Source: Bacillota bacterium
Lineage (GTDB): Bacteria > Bacillota > Clostridia > Christensenellales > CAG-138
NCBI GenBank assembly: GCA_023458615.1
Contig: JAEWYV010000217.1
Location: 1 to 5,116 of the forward strand
Direction: 5' to 3'
DNA length: 5,116 nucleotides
Below are positions 1-5,116 of this stretch, piece after piece (the first letter of the stretch is position 1; each line of letters opens with the position of its first letter). The position numbers and the translations under genes were made by a program. The notes beneath the pieces are model-generated. The model saw nothing but the letters and a program-made list of their open reading frames with translations. It made no database searches and was not told where the DNA came from.

Positions 1-486
1 GCGGCGGCGAGGATTGCTCAGCTTTGGAATCAGGATGCAAAGCGCGCGCGCATCGCGGCGTTGCTGCACGACTGCGCAAAGTGTCTCGATCCGTTGCGGC
101 AGGAGATACTCTCCGGCGATGAAACGGGCATTGCGCCTGTGCATCACGCGTTTGCAGGTGCAGTGCTTGCCAAGATGGAATACGGCATTACAGACGAAAC
201 CATCCTGCGCGCCATACGGTTGCACACCACGGGAGACTGGGGCATGACGGACTTTGACGCGATGGTGTACGCCGCGGATCTGATTGAGCCGACGCGCACG
301 TTTCCCGGCGTGGAGGACTACCGCATCCGCTTGACGAAGGACATTGATCCCTTCATGCAATATGCGCTGGGGCGTGTTTGTCAGCTGATCGAAAAAAAAG
401 GCTGGAAGACGCATCCGGCGTCCATGCGGGCCATGGCGTTTTACGACCAGAATAGAAGCAAACAGAACAAAACAGGTGATTGTTGA
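1..486 (+). CDS. yqeK: YqeK-type HD-domain hydrolase, bis(5'-nucleosyl)-tetraphosphatase (symmetrical), 5' partial
   Basis: The reading frame is open from base 1, so the gene starts upstream of the window. 161 residues are visible; I recall the family as roughly 190 long, so the N-terminus and the first HD-domain histidine are probably missing. Visible metal-site elements, numbered from the window start, are LLHDCAK (H23, D24), the VHHAFAGA block (H48/H49), RLHTTGD (H75) and YAADLIEPTR (D93). The last two blocks are diagnostic of YqeK rather than of other HD proteins. Family knowledge: YqeK proteins are cytoplasmic enzymes that split Ap4A into two ADP and so lower alarmone levels in Gram-positive bacteria. 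In Firmicutes yqeK commonly lies between nadD and rsfS, and rsfS does follow here after 36 bases, consistent with one operon. The TTG at 61 lies inside the HD motif and is not a start. Confidence 0.93.
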   Translation, partial: AAARIAQLWNQDAKRARIAALLHDCAKCLDPLRQEILSGDETGIAPVHHAFAGAVLAKMEYGITDETILRAIRLHTTGDWGMTDFDAMVYAADLIEPTRTFPGVEDYRIRLTKDIDPFMQYALGRVCQLIEKKGWKTHPASMRAMAFYDQNRSKQNKTGDC

Positions 487-510
487 TTAAATGATTGGAA
501 AACAACTAAC

Positions 511-515
511 GGAGG
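511..515 (+). promoter_or_regulatory. Ribosome binding site deciding the TTG start of rsfS
   Basis: GGAGG lies 7 bases before the TTG at 523. No ATG, GTG or other TTG occurs in frame between the upstream stop (484-486) and 523, so this site fixes the rare TTG start. Confidence 0.85.
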
Positions 516-522
516 AAAGCAA

Positions 523-921
523 TTGAACGAAGCCATTAAACAAAAGGCGCTGGGCGTCTGCGAGATTCTCTACAACAAAAAAGCCAGCGACATCGTCGCC
601 ATTCATGTGGCGGACAAGACCATCATTGCGGACTGGTTTATCATCTGCAGCGGGCGAGCAACCCAGCAGGTGAAGGCCATTGCGGACGAACTCGACCACA
701 AGGCACACGAGCTGGGGCTGACGCTGCGGCGCACCGAAGGCTACGGCGAAGGCAAATGGGTTGTGCTGGATTATGCGGATATTCTCGTGCATATCTTCTA
801 CCCCGAAGAGCGCAAATATTATAATATGGAGCGCCTTTGGGATGAGAGCGACAGCGCAATCCGCTATTCGGCAATGAAGGAAGAAGAGGAGCGGGAGAAA
901 GCCCGCGCAAAACAGGACTAA
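523..921 (+). CDS. rsfS: Ribosomal silencing factor RsfS (YbeB/DUF143 family)
   Basis: This encodes a complete protein of 132 residues, a normal length for the family. Family hallmarks run through it: ASDIVAIHV near residues 21-29, DWFIICSGRATQQVKAIAD at about 37-55, and the block from GEGKWVVLDYADILVHIFYP to ERKYYNMERLW in the second half. Family knowledge: RsfS binds ribosomal protein uL14 on the 50S subunit and blocks joining to 30S, lowering translation in stationary phase or starvation. The C-terminus ends in a short charged extension rich in Glu, Lys and Arg, a variable part of the family. The start is TTG at 523, chosen because it is the only possible start after the in-frame stop and has GGAGG at 511-515. 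It follows yqeK by 36 bases, so the two are probably cotranscribed. The alarmone enzyme and the ribosome silencer are often neighbours in Firmicutes. Confidence 0.97.
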   Translation: MNEAIKQKALGVCEILYNKKASDIVAIHVADKTIIADWFIICSGRATQQVKAIADELDHKAHELGLTLRRTEGYGEGKWVVLDYADILVHIFYPEERKYYNMERLWDESDSAIRYSAMKEEEEREKARAKQD

Positions 922-990
922 ACCTACCCCCAAATGGCACAAACCCCCAGGCAAACATCCTAATTTTTGTTTACAGGAGGGCAAGCGGTC

Positions 991-1203
991 ATGGAAGAGT
1001 ATGAATTAAGATCCATCCTCAAGCGATTTGCAGATTCGGGGTGGGAGCTCATCTCCGCACCGTCCAGCGCATATCTGGCGGGCGAGAGCTGCAAGGACGA
1101 ACTCATCGCCGCCGTGGAGCAGGCAAACGAGGAATGCGGAGATTGCGGCTGCGAATATGACGCGCTGTATCGTCGGTTTCTTGCTCTGCAAAAGTCACTG
1201 TAG
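991..1203 (+). CDS. Small cysteine-containing protein of unknown function (70 aa)
   Basis: I do not recognise this protein. ATG 991 is preferred over the upstream in-frame TTG at 967 because AGGAGG (975-980) sits 10 bases before 991, whereas the TTG overlaps that region and has no site of its own. The 70 residues are acidic and predicted soluble, with no signal peptide or membrane segment. An N-terminal helical stretch (residues 2-16) is followed by GWELISAPSSAYLAGE (17-32). There are four cysteines, C34, C49, C52 and C54; the last three form C-G-D-C-G-C, and C34 lies 15 residues before C49. Such CxxCxC spacing can bind metal or be redox active, but this is inference. The gene lies 69 bases after rsfS and ends 21 bases before the terminator, so it is probably the last gene of the yqeK-rsfS operon. 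Confidence 0.78.
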   Translation: MEEYELRSILKRFADSGWELISAPSSAYLAGESCKDELIAAVEQANEECGDCGCEYDALYRRFLALQKSL

Positions 1204-1224
1204 ATAAAACACAACAATTGGCGC

Positions 1225-1256
1225 ATCTGCCGGAAGATCTTCCGGCAGATTTTTTT
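1225..1256 (+). terminator. Intrinsic terminator of the yqeK-rsfS operon
   Basis: Bases 1225-1250 are a perfect 26-base palindrome. As RNA it gives an 11-bp stem (ATCTGCCGGAA with its complement) and a GATC loop. A run of seven T follows at 1250-1256. It lies just after the 70-aa gene and separates the operon from the surface-protein gene. Confidence 0.93.
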
Positions 1257-1280
1257 GTGGAAAAATAGAAGAAAATGAAA

Positions 1281-1310
1281 ACGATCTGCAACGATTTGCC
1301 AATTTGCCAA
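1281..1310. repeat. Short tandem repeats upstream of the surface-protein gene
   Basis: TTTGCCAA occurs twice head to tail at 1295-1302 and 1303-1310, without a mismatch. Just before it, ACGATCTGCA (1281-1290) and ACGATTTGCC (1291-1300) form a second tandem pair matching at 8 of 10 positions. The block lies just upstream of two candidate promoters, a fitting place for a regulator binding site. No regulator can be named. Confidence 0.6.
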
Positions 1311-1322
1311 GTGTTGTATATA
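1296..1322 (+). promoter_or_regulatory. Candidate sigma-A-type promoter, weaker alternative
   Basis: TTGCCA (1296-1301) and TATATA (1317-1322) are separated by 15 bases, shorter than the ideal 17. The -35 element falls inside the TTTGCCAA tandem repeat. Start of transcription here would give a leader of about 210 nt. Confidence 0.25.
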
Positions 1323-1339
1323 GAAGCGGGTTTGGCCGT

Positions 1340-1368
1340 TTGCAATACAAAAACGAATGTGGCATACT
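1340..1368 (+). promoter_or_regulatory. Candidate sigma-A-type promoter for the surface-protein gene
   Basis: TTGCAA (1340-1345) and CATACT (1363-1368) are separated by exactly 17 bases. Each matches four of six consensus positions, and TG at 1360-1361 gives an extended -10 (TGn). Transcription would start near 1375, leaving about 160 nt of 5' leader before the ATG at 1537. The call rests on sequence match alone. Confidence 0.42.
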
Positions 1369-1402
1369 GGTTCTACGAACAAGATTTGATTCGTCCATGA
1401 CA

Positions 1403-1516
1403 CCTCCCGACAGTAAACGGCGCTTCACCAAAACGTTGGTAAAGTGCCCAAGGAAACGGCGGCCTCCCGAAAAAGACAAAACCCAAGCAACCGACAGGCG
1501 GCAGACCTAGCGCCGC
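1403..1516 (+). other. Structured 5' leader with mirrored repeat pairs, unknown class
   Basis: A strong hairpin spans 1420-1447: GCGCTT pairs with AAGTGC (one G-U), then a C/A mismatch, then ACCAA pairs with TTGGT around an AACG loop. It is bracketed by AAACGGCG at 1415-1422 and 1454-1461, and outside these by CCTCCCGA at 1403-1410 and 1463-1470. The order is therefore X-Y-hairpin-Y-X with all units in direct orientation. A second hairpin, GCGGC (1498-1502) with GCCGC (1512-1516), lies just before the ribosome binding site. CGGCG within either Y unit could alternatively pair with CGCCG at 1511-1515. I compared it by eye with c-di-GMP-I and -II, THF, TPP, FMN, cobalamin, c-di-AMP, fluoride and other common riboswitch cores and found no convincing match. 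It may be a cis-regulatory RNA, but that is inference. Confidence 0.4.
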
Positions 1517-1524
1517 ATGTACGG

Positions 1525-1531
1525 AAAGGAG
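1525..1531 (+). promoter_or_regulatory. Ribosome binding site of the surface-protein gene
   Basis: AAAGGAG ends 5 bases before ATG 1537. This decides the start against the in-frame GTG at 1444, which lies inside the hairpin of the leader, has no such site, and would add 31 hydrophilic residues in front of a typical signal peptide. Confidence 0.9.
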
Positions 1532-1536
1532 AGCTT

Positions 1537-4473
1537 ATGAACCGAACAATGAAACTCAACAACAGGCTGCTCGCACTATGGATCGTGCTTGCGCTTGCGC
1601 TGGTGGTTCCCGCCGCTGCGCTGGCAGCGGGTGGACCAACTGCGACACTGTATTCTCCTTCGACGGGGGCTTCTACCTCCGGTAACCAGAGGATTATTTT
1701 CTCGCTGAGTGAGAATGTCTCGCTGGGGAGCGGGAAGAACATTACCATTACACCCGACGGCGGATCACCCTCCGTTGCATCTGCGACTAGTGGAACCCGG
1801 ATCGGCAACGCAAGCACGGGTCCCTGGTATGTGAGCTACAAGCTCAGTGACTTTAGCCCGGCGATTTCGCTGACTCCCAATACGAACTATACTGTAACGG
1901 CCGATGAAGGCGCGTTCGAGGCATCCTCTATCCCCAGCGCAGTCGCAACGGGGACGTTCACGACCGCAGATGCGGGCGGCACGCTTGTTATCTATACCAA
2001 AACAAACAGCCAGACCCTTCAGGCGGGCGGCGCGGACATCGTTAGCGGGCAGGCGGTTGCCAACGGCAGCGCGATCTCCGTCACCAACACGAGCGACGGA
2101 AGCTATGTGCCGGTCAAGACCGTCTATGTCAACGGCACCAAGACCAACGGCGTTGATCTTTCATCCTACACGCTCTCCGGTGAGCTGGAGGTATATTACA
2201 CCCGCACGGACGGGACGCTGACGGGCTCTGTCGCAATCTCCGGCAACGAGTATCTCGGCGGCGAACTCAGCGGAACCGTTTCCGATCTCAACCAGCCGGA
2301 TCCTAGCGGTATTAAGTTCCAATGGGTGCGCGTGGACGGCGGGGTGGATACCCTGCTGGAGTCCGGCGGTACCTCCACCAAACACACGGTCACGGCTGAC
2401 GATCTCAACAAGGTGATCCGTCTGGATGTCACCGATGCGACGCTCACCAATGGGACGCTCTCCGACACAACGGGAACCATCACAAAAGCACCCTATAGCG
2501 GCTCCGTGACAGCACCTGTGGCGGCAAGCACGACCACTACGTCGGTTACGTTGATGACCGTAAGCGGATATGAATACTCGCTTGGTGGAACAACCTGGCA
2601 GAGTGACCCGACATTTTCCGGCCTGGCCGCTGGTGCTTCCTATGACTTCTACCAGCGTGTGAAGGAGACGACAACCACGCTTGCTTCGGATGCGAGCACT
2701 AAGACGACAATTACACTCAAGGCCACGCTCACCGGAACAGCAACCATCACTGGTACTGCGCAGTCCGGCGTGGCGCTGACGGGCTCCATCACCGGAACCA
2801 CCAATGCCTCCGGCACGATTACCTATACCTGGCAGCGTGGCGGATCGACGGTTGGAACCGGAACCAGCTATACACCCGGCGCATCGGATGTTGGCGCGGC
2901 GCTGACGCTCGTAATCTCCACCACCGATCAGAACGGTACCATCTCTGCGACCACGGCTACGGTGAAAAAGGCGGCGAACACAACAGCGCCCGCTGCGCCG
3001 ACCATGGCAAGCGCAACGGCGACTACGATTACACTCAACGCCGTGAGCGGATATGAATACTCGCTCGGCGGTACCTATTGGCAGAGCACAACCACCTTTA
3101 ACAATCTGGTTGCGGGAGCCACATATACGTTCTATCAACGCGTTGCGGAGACAAGCACGGTGCTTGCTTCTCCTGCAAGCGCGGGTGCAAACCTCACCAC
3201 CCTGCCGACGCTGACAGGCACCATCCTTTCCAGCGGTGAGGCGAGATACGGCATCACGATGACCGCTAATCTCTCGTCCACAAACAACACAGGGACGCTG
3301 ACCTACACCTGGAAGCGCGGAACCATGATCGTTGGAACAGGCACAAGCTATGCCATTCAGGCGGCGGATATCTCCAACACGCTCTCGCTTGAGGTGACGA
3401 GTTCCGTGCAGGGCGGCGTCGTGTCGCGCTCCTTTGGCACCGTTGCCAAGGCATACTATGTCGGCAACACGCCGGATGCGCCAACGCGCTCCAGCCGCAC
3501 GACCACTAAGATTGTTCTCAAGTCGACAGACGGTTACGAATATTCCCGCGGGGGAACGACCTGGCAGGATAGCGCAACATTCAGCGGACTCAAAGCCGGC
3601 ACGAGCTACACCTTCTACCAGCGCGTGAAGGCGACGGCCACGACCGAAGCGTCTCTCACCAGCTCGGCCTACAAGACCTCTACGGTAGCCTCCTCCACAT
3701 CGGACGACGAGGACACCGACACCCCGACCAAGACACCGACGCCGAAGCCGGGAACCACGCCGACCAGCGACGCCAGCAATACCACGCTATATAACTACAC
3801 GCTGACGGACGACAACACGCGCATTCTCTACTCGACGATGAAGAGCCTCGCTGAGGGCAATAAGACGCAGGATGTCACGATCAAGCAGAGTAACGTGGAA
3901 ATCACCTTCCCCAAGGGAACGATGACGGACACCTATACCCAGCTCTGGTATGATTTCGGTACTACGATCAACAACTCCATTGCGGAGCAGACGGCTAAGC
4001 AGATCGCCGGAGACGCGTATGTGGCAACGATCCACTACAACTACAGCGGCGAACTGCCGGGCAAGGCAAATATCCGCTTCTGGCTCGGTGCCGCGCAGGC
4101 GGGTAAGACGCTGTATTACTATCTGCTCAACGCGGATAACACGCTCACCTTCCAGCAGACGGCTACCGTGGACAGCACAGGCTGGGCAAGCGTTACGCAG
4201 ACCCACTGCTCGGACTATGTATTCCTGAGCAGAGATATCAACAGCGTGAGCGCGTCTCCCTCGGTGTCGCCGACGGCGGATGTTTCCGCCTCTCCGCTGC
4301 CCTCGACCAGCGCCTCGCCGGATCAGAACGGCGGCGGGTTCACCTCGGACGGCTGGTTCATCGCGGCAATCATCCTCATCGCGGTTGCGTTGATTGTTGG
4401 CGGCATCTGGCTCTACACCAAGAGCCGGGATGATCGCATGGACGACGATGACGATGACGACACGGACTTCTAA
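1537..4473 (+). CDS. Exported Ig-like repeat surface protein with C-terminal membrane anchor
   Basis: The protein has 978 residues. In order: a signal peptide (1-31; K/R-containing start, hydrophobic LLALWIVLALALVV, cleavage probably after ALA-A); an SbsA-type (Big_5-like) Ig domain at about 33-145; a beta-rich stretch of unknown type (149-227); three alternating A-B repeat pairs (228-717); an Asp/Thr/Pro linker (718-748); a globular domain (749-901); a Ser/Pro/Ala linker (902-939); a transmembrane helix (940-960); and a tail with seven consecutive Asp (969-975). There is no LPXTG motif, S-layer homology domain or dockerin, so attachment is probably by the membrane helix, with the rest crossing the cell wall. 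The only cysteine is C891. Similar proteins act as adhesins or envelope structural proteins, but no specific ligand can be read here. The gene has its own terminators on both sides and appears monocistronic. Confidence 0.96.
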   Translation: MNRTMKLNNRLLALWIVLALALVVPAAALAAGGPTATLYSPSTGASTSGNQRIIFSLSENVSLGSGKNITITPDGGSPSVASATSGTRIGNASTGPWYVSYKLSDFSPAISLTPNTNYTVTADEGAFEASSIPSAVATGTFTTADAGGTLVIYTKTNSQTLQAGGADIVSGQAVANGSAISVTNTSDGSYVPVKTVYVNGTKTNGVDLSSYTLSGELEVYYTRTDGTLTGSVAISGNEYLGGELSGTVSDLNQPDPSGIKFQWVRVDGGVDTLLESGGTSTKHTVTADDLNKVIRLDVTDATLTNGTLSDTTGTITKAPYSGSVTAPVAASTTTTSVTLMTVSGYEYSLGGTTWQSDPTFSGLAAGASYDFYQRVKETTTTLASDASTKTTITLKATLTGTATITGTAQSGVALTGSITGTTNASGTITYTWQRGGSTVGTGTSYTPGASDVGAALTLVISTTDQNGTISATTATVKKAANTTAPAAPTMASATATTITLNAVSGYEYSLGGTYWQSTTTFNNLVAGATYTFYQRVAETSTVLASPASAGANLTTLPTLTGTILSSGEARYGITMTANLSSTNNTGTLTYTWKRGTMIVGTGTSYAIQAADISNTLSLEVTSSVQGGVVSRSFGTVAKAYYVGNTPDAPTRSSRTTTKIVLKSTDGYEYSRGGTTWQDSATFSGLKAGTSYTFYQRVKATATTEASLTSSAYKTSTVASSTSDDEDTDTPTKTPTPKPGTTPTSDASNTTLYNYTLTDDNTRILYSTMKSLAEGNKTQDVTIKQSNVEITFPKGTMTDTYTQLWYDFGTTINNSIAEQTAKQIAGDAYVATIHYNYSGELPGKANIRFWLGAAQAGKTLYYYLLNADNTLTFQQTATVDSTGWASVTQTHCSDYVFLSRDINSVSASPSVSPTADVSASPLPSTSASPDQNGGGFTSDGWFIAAIILIAVALIVGGIWLYTKSRDDRMDDDDDDDTDF
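2218..3687 (+). repeat. Three alternating Ig-like (A) and FN3-like (B) protein repeats
   Basis: A units cover residues 228-318, 396-479 and 558-639. Each has a central Trp strand (FQWVR, YTWQR, YTWKR) and ends in TITKA, TVKKA or TVAKA. B units cover 319-395, 480-557 and 640-717 and share GYEYSxGGxxWQ, then TFxxL, AGxxY and FYQRV. Pairs repeat about every 160 residues. At DNA level B1 and B2 share 20 identical bases starting at 2563 and 3046, while B3 differs more at this place, suggesting older duplication followed by drift. Alternation of these two module types is familiar from clostridial cell-surface proteins. They probably act as a stalk. Boundaries are approximate. Confidence 0.85.
3781..4239 (+). 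other. C-terminal globular domain of the surface protein
   Basis: Residues 749-901 lie between two low-complexity linkers and have mixed composition, unlike the Thr/Ser-rich repeats. Visible elements are a possible helix (NTRILYSTMKSLAEG), a strand block VTIKQSNVEITFPKGTM, YVATIHYNYSGELPGKANIRFW, then KTLYYYLLNADNTLTF, and finally ASVTQTHCSDYVFLSR. The last two blocks resemble a beta domain often found near the C-terminus of clostridial surface proteins, where a sentence like 'vyY.n.dG...... f.T.HFS.Y' occurs; here Cys replaces the usual aromatic after His. This resemblance is from memory, not from a search. Confidence 0.6.
4354..4470 (+). other. C-terminal transmembrane anchor and poly-aspartate tail
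   Basis: Residues 940-960 (WFIAAIILIAVALIVGGIWLY) are a single strong hydrophobic helix, followed by TKSRDDR, positive residues that favour a cytoplasmic C-terminus. The tail then has seven Asp in a row and ends in TDF. There is no cell-wall sorting signal. The codons for Asp alternate GAC and GAT. Confidence 0.9.
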
Positions 4474-4496
4474 CGCCTAAGTCACATACCAATGCA

Positions 4497-4536
4497 AGGG
4501 CTTCCTTCAATCAGATTGAAGGAAGCCCTGTTATTT
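4497..4536 (+). terminator. Intrinsic terminator after the surface-protein gene
   Basis: A perfect 15-bp stem (4497-4511 with 4515-4529) encloses a CAG loop and is followed by GTTATTT. It begins 23 bases after the stop codon. The T-tract is interrupted by one A, but the stem is very stable. Confidence 0.88.
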
Positions 4537-4548
4537 AACAAAAAGCAC

Positions 4549-4578
4549 TATGCATGTGGTTTATATGAGAAGTATAAT
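4549..4578 (+). promoter_or_regulatory. Candidate promoter of the VIT1-like gene
   Basis: TATAAT at 4573-4578 is a perfect -10 element, 44 bases before the start codon. The -35 region is weak: the best candidate, TATGCA at 4549-4554 with an 18-base spacer, matches only three positions. A weak -35 could mean activator dependence, but I see no convincing Fur or other metal-regulator box. Confidence 0.45.
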
Positions 4579-4622
4579 GAGTCCGTCGCAAGGGGTTGCG
4601 GCAAAAAAGGAGGCGATTGTGC

Positions 4623-5116
4623 ATGGCACAAGCCATTGGAGCGGAATTGAAAAAACAACTTCTCTTGATGCAGAAGGACGAGATAACCGGCAGCATTTTA
4701 TATGAAAAAATTGCTGCGCGGCAAAAGGACGCGCAAAACCGGCAGGCGTTTTTGGAGATATCCCGCGCGGAGCGGGGACACTATGAAACATGGAAGGCGT
4801 ATACGGGCGAGGGTGTTGCGCCGCGGCGGTTCAAGATTGCTCTGTTCTCGTTACTCAGCCGCGTGCTGGGCATCACATTTACGATCAAGTTTTTCGAAAA
4901 AGGCGAGGATATCGGCATTCGCGAACTGCGCGCGCTGGAGCGTGAGCTGCCGGAGGCGAGGCGCATCATAGACGAAGAGGAAGCGCACGAGCGGCGGTTG
5001 ATGGAGATGATTGACGAGGAGCGGCTGCACTATGTCGGCTCCATCGTGTTGGGTCTCAACGACGCGCTGGTGGAGCTCACGGGCACCATTGCGGGGCTGA
5101 CCTTCGCTCTGGCGAA
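4623..5116 (+). CDS. Ferritin-like/rubrerythrin domain fused to VIT1/CCC1 transporter, 3' partial
   Basis: The frame opens at ATG 4623, with AGGAGG at 4608-4613 nine bases upstream, and runs off the window end after 164 codons. Residues 8-135 form a ferritin-like four-helix domain. Probable diiron ligands are E20 (in KDEITGSILYEKIA), the E50-x-x-H53 motif (ERGH), E92 and the second E119-x-x-H122 motif (EEAH). From about residue 136, YVGSIVLGLNDALVELTG begins the VIT1/CCC1 membrane domain; this block is highly characteristic of the family. Family knowledge: VIT1/CCC1 proteins move Fe2+ or Mn2+ across membranes, and bacterial fusions such as MbfA are membrane-bound ferritins linked to iron export. 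The role here is probably iron or manganese homeostasis or detoxification. The remaining transmembrane helices lie outside the window. It appears to be a separate unit from the surface-protein gene, behind a terminator. Confidence 0.93.
   Translation, partial: MAQAIGAELKKQLLLMQKDEITGSILYEKIAARQKDAQNRQAFLEISRAERGHYETWKAYTGEGVAPRRFKIALFSLLSRVLGITFTIKFFEKGEDIGIRELRALERELPEARRIIDEEEAHERRLMEMIDEERLHYVGSIVLGLNDALVELTGTIAGLTFALA

Noticed and set aside
491..526. 11-codon ORF whose stop TGA overlaps the TTG start of rsfS
   Set aside because: It could be a translational coupling leader peptide, but it has no good ribosome binding site and the rsfS site at 511-515 is sufficient. Overlap by chance is likely.
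487..984. Minus-strand open frame of 165 codons opposite rsfS
   Set aside because: rsfS is a clear conserved gene on the plus strand; the antisense product looks like no known protein.
1457..1516. c-di-GMP-II riboswitch suggested by GCAACCGAC at 1487-1495
   Set aside because: The expected preceding stem and the GGGC partner before GCAACC are absent; only this short string matches.
1444..1536. N-terminal extension of the surface protein from GTG 1444
   Set aside because: The extension lacks a ribosome binding site, lies within the structured leader, and would hide a typical signal peptide; ATG 1537 has AAAGGAG at proper distance.
2161..3138. Long open frame of 325 codons on the minus strand
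   Set aside because: It lies wholly opposite the repeat region of the surface protein, is rich in Arg, Cys and Gly as expected from the antisense of Thr/Ser/Ala-rich GC-biased codons, and has no ribosome binding site or recognisable domain.
4261..4320. LPST near the C-terminus as a possible sortase motif
   Set aside because: It is not LPXTG, lies in a Ser/Pro linker, and is followed about 20 residues later by a helix with a long acidic tail rather than a short positive one.
4560..4600. Fur-type iron box near the VIT1-like promoter
   Set aside because: The region is AT-rich with two ATGAG copies but shows no inverted repeat close to a Fur, MntR or DtxR consensus.

Overview
The window looks like chromosome of a moderately GC-rich Gram-positive bacterium of the Clostridia type. 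This is an inference from four things: strong AGGAGG-type ribosome binding sites, a yqeK-rsfS gene pair in the usual Firmicutes order, intrinsic terminators with T-runs, and a secreted Ig-like repeat protein of the style common in Clostridia. Every gene I can support is on the + strand.

Layout. (1) Positions 1-1256 are the end of a housekeeping operon. It holds the 3' part of yqeK (HD-domain Ap4A hydrolase), the complete rsfS (ribosomal silencing factor, TTG start), and a 70-residue cysteine-containing protein of unknown function. A perfectly palindromic intrinsic terminator closes it. (2) Positions 1257-1536 carry no gene. They hold tandem 8-bp repeats, two candidate promoters, and a probable leader of about 160 nt. 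The leader has a strong hairpin flanked by two pairs of 8-nt repeats in mirrored order. I could not match it to a known riboswitch class. (3) Positions 1537-4473 encode a 978-residue exported protein. It has a signal peptide, an SbsA-type Ig-like domain, three alternating A-B repeat pairs, a Thr/Pro/Asp linker, a globular domain of about 150 residues, a Ser/Pro linker, one C-terminal transmembrane helix and a cytoplasmic tail with seven consecutive aspartates. A 15-bp stem terminator follows. (4) From 4623 to the window end is the start of a rubrerythrin/ferritin-like plus VIT1/CCC1 fusion, a probable iron or manganese membrane transporter. It has its own candidate promoter and continues beyond the window.

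How the genes relate. The yqeK-rsfS part concerns nucleotide alarmone turnover and ribosome silencing. The surface protein and the VIT1-like transporter each sit between terminators and appear to be separate transcription units. I see no evidence that they work together. No mobile element, CRISPR array, tRNA or rRNA is visible. The least explained parts are the structured leader at 1375-1536, the 70-residue Cys protein, and the globular domain plus poly-Asp tail of the surface protein.
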